This document shows positions 1 through 4,848 of a stretch of 6,791 nt of DNA, one piece after another. The position numbers were made by a program, and so were the translations under genes. The stretch is from Desulfurococcales archaeon (lineage in GTDB: Archaea; Thermoproteota; Thermoprotei_A; Sulfolobales; NBVN01). Every line of letters begins with the position of its first letter. The stretch's first letter is position 1. The notes under the pieces were generated by a model. The model searched no databases. It had not been told where the DNA came from and saw nothing but the letters and a program-made list of their open reading frames with translations. The DNA lies in NCBI GenBank assembly GCA_027061705.1, contig JAMOVB010000125.1:1-6791 (forward strand), in the 5' to 3' direction.

Positions 1-10
1 GCAACCCCAA

Positions 11-250
11 ATGACAATCTCCTCAAGCAGGAAAGGGCTTGTAGCCCTGCTCGGTGCTGCCTTGCTAGCCGCCACCGCCGCCTACCTACTCCCGGTAGCG
101 TACGCTTGGTGGGTTGGCCCGCAGCGGCAGGGCGTCACCCTATACGTTAGGTTGGCGGGGAGGGTGTACGGCAGTGTGGTGAGGACCGCGAGCGCCCACG
201 GCGCTAGCGGGGGCTCCTACGTAGTAACGTACAGTAGGTGGGTAGGGTAA
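11..250 (+). CDS. Small exported or membrane-anchored protein of unknown function
   Basis: This is a 79-residue ORF. It begins with a short polar, basic stretch (MTISSSRKG), followed by a hydrophobic segment at about residues 10-32 that ends in AYA, which resembles a signal peptide cleavage site or a single membrane anchor. The remaining 47 residues (WWVGPQRQ onward) are rich in Val, Gly, Ser and Tyr and look like a short extracytoplasmic beta-rich tail. Only 10 bases lie upstream in the window, so no promoter or ribosome site can be judged, and the frame is open to the window edge. The ATG is chosen because the signal-like segment follows it directly. The gene ends 43 bp before the next gene on the same strand, so the two may be functionally linked. 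I recognise no family. A pilin-like or secreted small protein is possible but not shown. Confidence 0.5.
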   Translation: MTISSSRKGLVALLGAALLAATAAYLLPVAYAWWVGPQRQGVTLYVRLAGRVYGSVVRTASAHGASGGSYVVTYSRWVG

Positions 251-293
251 AGCATTAAATCCTGCCTCATTAAATAGAGCCTGCGGTGATTCG
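251..293 (+). promoter_or_regulatory. Promoter and SD site for the membrane protein gene
   Basis: Two TATA-like stretches, AGCATTAAAT (251-260) and CATTAAATAG (269-278), precede the ATG at 294. Transcripts expected about 25 bp downstream would begin near 283 or near the start codon itself. GGTGAT at 285-290 is a good match to the crenarchaeal 16S 3' end and lies 3 nt before the ATG, which supports this start. Which TATA box is used is inferred. Confidence 0.45.
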
Positions 294-1154
294 ATGAAGA
301 GGCTGCTGAGAAGCCAGCCGGCCGAGGCGCCCCACGCGCCCAGCGCTGGCTACGAACCGGCCTGGAACGCTAAGGCGTTCCTAGCGTCGATGCTCTCCTG
401 CGTTGCTGTGCTGCTAATCATCTCGAACTGGTACCCCTTCTTCGCCGGGGCCGCCCTCTCTAAGGAACTCGTAATCAGCTCCGCATCGGCCGTGAGGGCG
501 TTGGCCGCATCGATAGTTGCGTGGACGCTCATCTACAACACCTGCCTGTTCATACTCCCTACAGCGGCGGTAACTAGGTCATGGCGCACGCCCTTAAGAA
601 CGCTGACCGCAGGCCTACCCCTAGCGGCCGTGATGGCTGGGCTAACATGCCTCGCCGCACACCCCTACCTAATCTCAAGCCCCTCAGCAACTAGTTCGGA
701 AGCGCTCAGCATGTACAGAACGCTAACAACGTACCACATACCGGAAGTGGGCTACGCCCTAGAGATCGCTGTAATACCCGCAGCCGCAGCCATAGCCGCC
801 ACCACGGCACTCTCAGGAACCACAGTAACTCAAGCCCTCAAGGCAGCGCCGGAAGCCATAATCAAGGTAGCGATAGTAGCTATACTAGCCCACGACATAC
901 TCGAACCCCTAGCCAACGCCGCCATAACCTACACACTACTACACACAGGAGGAGCGCCAGCAGCCCTACCATACTACAGAGGCTACGGACCCCTAACACT
1001 AAAATACCTAGCAACAGCCCTAACAACAGCAAAAACACTAACACCCCCAACCTGGGGCACCATCGCAGGACTAACGACCTACGCCCTAACAACAGCCGCC
1101 ACACTCAAAAACGCAGTAGCAGAAATAAACGAAGCACTCACCTACATCAAATGA
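294..1154 (+). CDS. Polytopic membrane protein, family unrecognised (weak SpoIIM-like resemblance)
   Basis: The 286-residue product starts with a polar cytoplasmic-looking tail of about 25 residues (MKRLLRSQPAE...). About six hydrophobic segments follow, at roughly residues 27-46, 66-92, 103-122, 152-171, 188-216 and 253-270. The central stretch HIPEVGYALEIAVIPAAAA (148-166) has a glutamate after a short loop leading into a helix. It faintly recalls the loop-Glu-helix pattern of SpoIIM-type membrane proteins, but this is a guess from pattern only. The start is fixed by SD GGTGAT. Base use changes strikingly along the gene: G is about 33% of the coding strand in the first 117 nt but about 14% over 961-1140, where Ala/Thr/Leu codons end in A or C. 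The gene ends immediately before the CRISPR leader. It could be a permease-like or stress membrane protein; nothing seen decides this. Confidence 0.82.
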   Translation: MKRLLRSQPAEAPHAPSAGYEPAWNAKAFLASMLSCVAVLLIISNWYPFFAGAALSKELVISSASAVRALAASIVAWTLIYNTCLFILPTAAVTRSWRTPLRTLTAGLPLAAVMAGLTCLAAHPYLISSPSATSSEALSMYRTLTTYHIPEVGYALEIAVIPAAAAIAATTALSGTTVTQALKAAPEAIIKVAIVAILAHDILEPLANAAITYTLLHTGGAPAALPYYRGYGPLTLKYLATALTTAKTLTPPTWGTIAGLTTYALTTAATLKNAVAEINEALTYIK

Positions 1155-1301
1155 ACCAAGCTTCATTTCTGGAAGTTCTGAGCGTGGTTTGGAGTTACTG
1201 AAGCCACTTCCAATGGAGCTCTGACGATCACCACGCTTGGGAAGTAACTCATGGATCATGAGACGAAAGCCTTATTTAAATAGGGGGTATATAAGTTATC
1301 G
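1155..1301 (+). promoter_or_regulatory. CRISPR leader
   Basis: This 147-bp non-coding stretch lies between the membrane protein stop and the first CRISPR repeat. It is assigned as leader because the repeats upstream end are identical copies here while the far-end repeat is degenerate, and because the repeats end in ATTGAAAG on this strand, the crRNA 5' handle known from Pyrococcus and Sulfolobus. It contains tandem TATA boxes close to the array and a set of 7-8 bp motifs, each of which recurs in inverted form. In crenarchaea such leaders carry the promoter and the site that directs new spacer insertion; both roles are inferred here. Confidence 0.8.
1170..1250. repeat. Interdigitated inverted motifs within the CRISPR leader
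   Basis: Three motifs occur once forward and once inverted. TGGAAGT at 1170-1176 recurs as ACTTCCA at 1206-1212. AGCGTGGT at 1181-1188 recurs as ACCACGCT at 1230-1237. GAGTTACT at 1192-1199 recurs as AGTAACTC at 1243-1250. GGAAGT also appears again directly at 1240-1245, and CCAAGC (1156-1161) is inverted as GCTTGG (1235-1240). The order is C-A-B then C'-A'-B', so the pairs cross rather than nest. Binding sites for leader proteins fit this better than one simple hairpin. Confidence 0.7.
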
Positions 1302-1304
1302 GTA
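1270..1304 (+). promoter_or_regulatory. CRISPR array promoter (tandem TATA boxes)
   Basis: TATTTAAATA (1273-1282, itself a perfect palindrome) is preceded by CGAAAGC, a plausible BRE, and would place transcription start near 1303, at the first base of repeat 1. A second box, TATATAAG (1288-1295), would place the start near 1317, inside repeat 1 and next to its 8-nt handle. Spacing rules are those known for archaeal TBP/TFB promoters; actual start sites are inferred. Confidence 0.6.
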
Positions 1305-1970
1305 TCAAAACAGAATGAATTGAAAGATTTTTTTCACCCCGACTAAAATGTACCAAAAGTGGTTGTATCAAAACAGAATGAATTGAAAGGATCACTAAAG
1401 TCAATATTCAACACAACAGACATAAACTGTATCAAAACAGAATGAATTGAAAGAGCTTGTAAGCCACCAGATACTTTATGCTCGACAGTTTGGTATCAAA
1501 ACAGAATGAATTGAAAGAATAAGTGATTCGACATAGACATCAGTTGATAGTGAGTTTGTATCAATGCAGAATGAATTGAAAGAGTCGCACAACCTAACGG
1601 CTAGGGCTTTACGTCAGCTCCGTATCAATGCAGAATGAATTGAAAGCCAAGTTCTTTTTTGCATACCAAGGTAACTTGAAGCATGTATCAATGCAGAATG
1701 AATTGAAAGGGGGGTGTGAGTGCGAATACGGAACACGCTAACACGTCAGGTATCAATGCAGAATGAATTGAAAGTGCGGTGGTAGTCGTAGCATATGAGC
1801 GTCGCAATAGCTACGTATCAATGCAGAATGAATTGAAAGCTTAGGCGGCGGGGCCCTGTGGTTAACTAGGGCGTCGTGCAGGTATCAACACAGAATGAAT
1901 TGAAAGGGCAGCTCAGGGTAGGTCTGCTCGGCCCAGTTAATTATCGTATCAGCAAGGAATGAATTGAAAG
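1302..1970 (+). CRISPR. CRISPR array, 11 repeats and 10 spacers, no adjacent cas genes
   Basis: Repeats are 25 bp, begin GTATCAA, vary at positions 8-9 and end CAGAATGAATTGAAAG. They start at 1302, 1365, 1429, 1493, 1558, 1622, 1685, 1750, 1815, 1882 and 1946. Spacers are 38, 39, 39, 40, 39, 38, 40, 40, 42 and 39 nt. Repeats 1-4 carry AA at positions 8-9, repeats 5-9 carry TG, repeat 10 carries CA, and repeat 11 is a degenerate CA type. The ATTGAAAG end and the distal degenerate repeat give rightward transcription. The repeat has only a weak TCAA/TTGA pairing (positions 4-7 with 19-22), as is usual for the little-structured crenarchaeal repeats served by type I-A or III systems; the type cannot be proven without cas genes. 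Spacer 1 begins with A and seven Ts, and spacer 6 contains six Ts, both possible internal termination signals. I saw no spacer with a long match elsewhere in the window. Confidence 0.98.
1946..1970 (+). repeat. Degenerate terminal CRISPR repeat
   Basis: This last repeat differs from repeat 10 at three positions (7, 10 and 11) and from the repeat 5-9 type at five positions, all within its first half. The 3' half GAATGAATTGAAAG is intact, so the crRNA handle is kept. Degeneration of the leader-distal repeat is normal for old ends of arrays and fixes the array polarity. No spacer follows it. Confidence 0.9.
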
Positions 1971-2046
1971 TAACTTTAGGTTTGCTGGGTATTATGGTGT
2001 TGTTTCTTTGGTTTTTGCCGGTATTACCTCCCTGTTTTTGCTTTGG
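1971..2046 (+). terminator. G/T-rich array trailer with probable T-tract termination
   Basis: After the last repeat the strand becomes very rich in T and G, with T tracts at 2002-2009 (TTTC TTT type), 2012-2016 (five Ts) and 2035-2039 (five Ts). Archaeal RNA polymerase can terminate at short T-runs without a hairpin, so these are likely end signals for the CRISPR precursor. No convincing stem precedes them. Apart from this and the herA promoter, I see nothing in the stretch up to herA except a direct repeat. Confidence 0.4.
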
Positions 2047-2090
2047 CTTTGCTCTTATATGATTAGGTAAATTAGGCTTGTTTGCTGGGT
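1980..2090 (+). repeat. 11-bp direct repeat spaced exactly 100 bp, spanning the herA promoter
   Basis: GTTTGCTGGGT occurs at 1980-1990 and again at 2080-2090. The 30 bases after each copy are also alike in outline (TAT, a run of G/T, then CTTTGGTTT at 2006-2014 and CTTTTGGTTT at 2104-2113). This suggests an imperfect duplication of the sequence just upstream of herA, though low-complexity G/T bias could produce part of it. Confidence 0.5.
2051..2085 (+). promoter_or_regulatory. Probable herA-nurA promoter
   Basis: TTATAT at 2055-2060 is the best TATA-like box upstream of herA and would give transcription start near 2083. That leaves a leader of about 35 nt before the preferred ATG at 2118. 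GGGGTG at 2098-2103 is the only SD-like stretch and sits 14 nt from the ATG, further than usual. No separate promoter is evident before nurA, so the two genes are probably co-transcribed from here. Confidence 0.4.
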
Positions 2091-2117
2091 TTGTATTGGG
2101 GTGCTTTTGGTTTGAAG

Positions 2118-3665
2118 ATGTTGGGGATTGTGGGTAGTGGTTCCACCACTACACGGGCCCCGGTCATAGTTTGGGATGCTGTTGAGATGTTTGCTAAGGA
2201 GGAGCAGTTTGTCCTTATTGACGATGTTGGTAGGGGCTTTAAGTACTTGGGCGTGCTGAGGAATGCTAGGAGGTATGAGCCCTTCCTAAGCGCCTACAGG
2301 AGGACTAGCTATGTCGACGACCCAAGTTTAACTGACGTCGGCACGCTACCCTACACGGCCGTGTACGCCTCCATAATAGGCGTTATTGAGGGCGGTAGGG
2401 TCAGAAAGCCCCAGCTCCCGCCGAACCCCGGCTCGAAAGTATACGTTGTTGAGAGTAGCAAGGACCTAACTTTAGACCTAGGTGAAGGGCTGGTTATCGG
2501 GAAGCATAGCTATAGCGGGATAGAGGTACCTCTAAACCCTAAATGGCTTCCTTACCACGTCGCGATTGTCGGTGCTACCGGGAGCGGTAAGTCATGCTTG
2601 GTTAGAGCGCTGATCGACGAGATACTGAGGAAGACGGACTACAGGGTAATAGTTTTCGACCACACGGGAATGGACTACGTTATCAACGCCTCAAGGATAA
2701 GTCTTGACGCCGCTACGGTTGCCGACATGATTCTAGATAGGACAGGCCTCTACAGAAATACTTACGACCCATACATCTCGTTAGCGGTACTGTACTATGC
2801 ATGGAGTAAGAGCTCGTCGAAGGAGGAGAATAGGGAGGCTGAGGAGGCAGGCGGGGAGGAGCAGGCTCCGGTTAAGCCCGTAGCACGGAGGAAGTCTTGG
2901 TTGCGGCAGCCGCGGTACTCATACGGCGCTATTGCCGATAATAGCGTCCTAGAGGTAAACCGCCTTCTAGAGAACCTGGATAAAATAGACTTAAGCTCCG
3001 TAACTGACGTCGAGTGGAGCAGGGCAGAGTTCAAGAAAGCTTTAGACAGCGTTATCGAGTACCTAGCTTCAAGAGGTAAGGAATCCGTTAAGATAAGGTC
3101 TTTCACAGCAGTGGACCTGAAGCTCGGTGACTCGTTCTTCAACTCATTAAGTAACAGGAACGTAAGGCCTTACGAAGTTATAGAAAAGTGCCGAGAGAGT
3201 AAACTGGCCGTAGTTGACTTAAGCACGGAGGACATAGCGGTACGTAGGCACGTCATTGCTACCGTCCTAGACGAGCTCTGGAAGGCGGTTGAGAAGGAGA
3301 AGAAGCCTATAAATACTATTGTCATCATAGACGAGGCCCACAACTACGCCTGCAGGTTCTGCGGCGCCTCAAGGAACGCCGTGGCTAGGGTTGCTAGGGA
3401 GGGAAGGAAGTGGGGCTTAGGCCTAGTCCTCGTAAGTCAGAGGGCCATGGATCTGGATCCGGAGGTCAGAGGCAATATAAACACGTGGATATTCAGCAAG
3501 CTCCAAACACCAACGGACTTCAACGAACTCAGCGGCTACATGAACCTAGCGGGGATAAGTGAGGACGCTCTAGCCCTCCTCGAGCGCAGGGAGTTCTACG
3601 TAGCTGGCCTAATGAACCCACTCAAAATACCCGTGCTGATCAAGGTGAGGGACGTTGGCGGCTGA
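2118..3665 (+). CDS. herA: HerA-like hexameric DNA translocase/helicase ATPase
   Basis: The product is 515 residues from ATG 2118, close to the usual HerA length of about 500. HerA is a FtsK/VirB4-related ATPase that drives DNA through or past the NurA nuclease during end resection. Residues 1 to about 115 fit the HAS-barrel, starting IVGSGSTTT. The RecA-like core carries Walker A GATGSGKS (152-159), Walker B VIIDEAH (402-408) and SQR (440-442). The ending, with REFYVAGLMNP, fits HerA/DUF87 proteins. An in-frame TTG at 2082 would add 12 residues. ATG is preferred because HerA proteins normally begin right at this IVG segment. Oddities: residues 181-187 read DHTGMDY where many relatives have a DPHGEY-like motif; residues 230-262 are a charged, Glu-rich insertion; C412 and C415 form a CxxC just after Walker B. 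It overlaps nurA by 11 bp. HerA-type ATPase is secure; orthology to the repair HerA rather than a paralogue is less so. Confidence 0.93.
   Translation: MLGIVGSGSTTTRAPVIVWDAVEMFAKEEQFVLIDDVGRGFKYLGVLRNARRYEPFLSAYRRTSYVDDPSLTDVGTLPYTAVYASIIGVIEGGRVRKPQLPPNPGSKVYVVESSKDLTLDLGEGLVIGKHSYSGIEVPLNPKWLPYHVAIVGATGSGKSCLVRALIDEILRKTDYRVIVFDHTGMDYVINASRISLDAATVADMILDRTGLYRNTYDPYISLAVLYYAWSKSSSKEENREAEEAGGEEQAPVKPVARRKSWLRQPRYSYGAIADNSVLEVNRLLENLDKIDLSSVTDVEWSRAEFKKALDSVIEYLASRGKESVKIRSFTAVDLKLGDSFFNSLSNRNVRPYEVIEKCRESKLAVVDLSTEDIAVRRHVIATVLDELWKAVEKEKKPINTIVIIDEAHNYACRFCGASRNAVARVAREGRKWGLGLVLVSQRAMDLDPEVRGNINTWIFSKLQTPTDFNELSGYMNLAGISEDALALLERREFYVAGLMNPLKIPVLIKVRDVGG
2134..2152 (+). repeat. Perfect 8-bp hairpin in the first codons of herA
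   Basis: GTAGTGGT (2134-2141) and ACCACTAC (2145-2152) are exact reverse complements around the loop TCC. The element begins 16 nt after the preferred ATG and encodes GSGSTTT. It could slow translation initiation or serve as a dyad protein site, but an unselected coincidence of codons is possible. Confidence 0.6.
3643..3657 (+). promoter_or_regulatory. SD site that fixes the TTG start of nurA
   Basis: AGGTGAGG (3643-3650) lies inside the last codons of herA, 4 nt before the TTG at 3655. An in-frame TGA at 3646-3648 rules out any earlier nurA start. The overlap with herA (stop at 3663-3665) and this strong SD indicate translational coupling of the two subunits. Confidence 0.75.
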
Positions 3666-4848
3666 GCAGGGCCGGCTACCCCCAACACCGTGGGTTGAGG
3701 AGATCCCGGAGGAGCCCGTGGTTGAGGCCGTCCTAGAAGGCCTCCGGGAGGAGGCCAGCAGGATAGCTGAGGCCGTAGCCGGCTTTAAGGAGGTGTTAGG
3801 CAGGGTTAGACAGAAGCTGAAAAGCCTAAGCCTTCTTAAGGGCATTAAAGAAGCAGAGGGGCTCAGAAGCCTTAAGTATCTAGCCCTAGATACGGGCTTC
3901 ACCTCGCCTGCACTAGAGCTGATAGGCGGGAGACTAATAGTTATCATTAGAGCACATATAACCAATGCCAGTGTTGGCGGTATCCTACCTGCCAGTAAAG
4001 TAGGATTCATTAAGTTCGTGGAGGAGGAGGGCCTAGTAATTCCGCTCTCTAAAATTATCGAGCGTGAGTTTATACTCAATATACTGAAGCTTAAAAAAGA
4101 GGGCAGGGCGGATGTTGATGTAATACTTATTGATGGCGAGCTGTTCCCTCGCACACCCTCAAGCATCACTAGAATAAGAGCATCTAGAGCGCTTCTCAAG
4201 CTATACGGCAAAGTTCTGGAACTGACCGAGGACATGCTCGATCTTGCAGATAGGACAAACACGGCGTTAGCGGGAGTAATAAAAAGAGCATACGGGAGTG
4301 ACCTTCAACACATGCTTCGAGAGCCTAAAATAAATCTTAATGATAAGGCGTTAGCAACGTATATCCTAAATTCCGGGGAGTGGATAAGCATGGGTACATA
4401 CCGTGACATCAGCTATTCCATAAGAGAGTATCTAAACCTATTTAAAGACCGCTTAAGCGAAGAGGACGTAGCTGTGCTCAAGAGCAGGGCTAGATGGATA
4501 GAAAGCATCTGCAGTGCGTGTGAGCACGCCGCGTCGGTGCGGGTAGCCATCTACAAGGCGCGGACCCCCACGTACTTCGCCGTGGCTACTAGGGCCGAGC
4601 TGTGGCCTAGCGAGGGGTTGGCGCTTGATGATCTCGTATCGTACCTAGCGTCGCTAACAGGGATTAACGGGGTTCCGCACCCGATAGACCTTGTCGACGG
4701 GATGTGTCGGGTTAGGTCGGACCTGCTGAACCTTGTTCAGCAGAGGCTTCAGGCGGAGCTGACGGCCGCGCTCGGGGATCCGAGGCTGGCAACGAGCATC
4801 GTGGGCCTAACGAATCCTGAGAAGATGGGGTTGGCTGGCTTCAGGTGA
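3655..4848 (+). CDS. nurA: NurA-domain nuclease, partner of HerA
   Basis: The product is 397 residues. NurA is a metal-dependent dimeric nuclease that binds the HerA hexamer and resects DNA ends for homologous recombination. After a helical N-terminus (about 20-70) comes the first acidic motif KYLALDTGF with D79. A Glu pair at 136/138 (IIEREF) follows, then the second acidic motif VILIDGEL with D160, both typical of NurA. The C-terminal family motif is GVPHPIDLVDGM (339-350). In characterised NurA proteins I recall a Tyr and a His near here; in this alignment those places appear as V340 and D348, so the site is divergent or my alignment is off. A second CxxC (C286, C289) is present. It overlaps the herA end by 11 bp and the convergent thiolase end by 8 bp. 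Hand-counted GC is about 44% over 4261-4500 and 61% over 4501-4740, and Arg codons shift toward CGG/CGC. Confidence 0.88.
   Translation: MAAEQGRLPPTPWVEEIPEEPVVEAVLEGLREEASRIAEAVAGFKEVLGRVRQKLKSLSLLKGIKEAEGLRSLKYLALDTGFTSPALELIGGRLIVIIRAHITNASVGGILPASKVGFIKFVEEEGLVIPLSKIIEREFILNILKLKKEGRADVDVILIDGELFPRTPSSITRIRASRALLKLYGKVLELTEDMLDLADRTNTALAGVIKRAYGSDLQHMLREPKINLNDKALATYILNSGEWISMGTYRDISYSIREYLNLFKDRLSEEDVAVLKSRARWIESICSACEHAASVRVAIYKARTPTYFAVATRAELWPSEGLALDDLVSYLASLTGINGVPHPIDLVDGMCRVRSDLLNLVQQRLQAELTAALGDPRLATSIVGLTNPEKMGLAGFR

Noticed and set aside
1775..1814. Spacer 8 shares two 9-mers (CGTAGCATA and GAGCGTCGC) with 6307-6333
   Set aside because: The two matches are in the opposite order, and about two such 9-mer matches are expected by chance in a window of this size.
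1994..2062. A 22-codon hydrophobic mini-ORF after the array
   Set aside because: It follows from the T/G-rich composition, has no SD and lies in the probable terminator region.
2082..2117. Upstream TTG start for herA adding 12 residues
   Set aside because: Family members begin at the IVG segment encoded from ATG 2118, the extra residues fall in the G/T-rich direct repeat, and no SD supports the TTG. Leaderless use remains possible because a predicted start site falls near 2083.
3609..4262. Minus-strand 217-codon ORF inside nurA
   Set aside because: It is very rich in Ser, Leu and Arg, the mark of an antisense shadow, while the plus frame carries clear NurA motifs.
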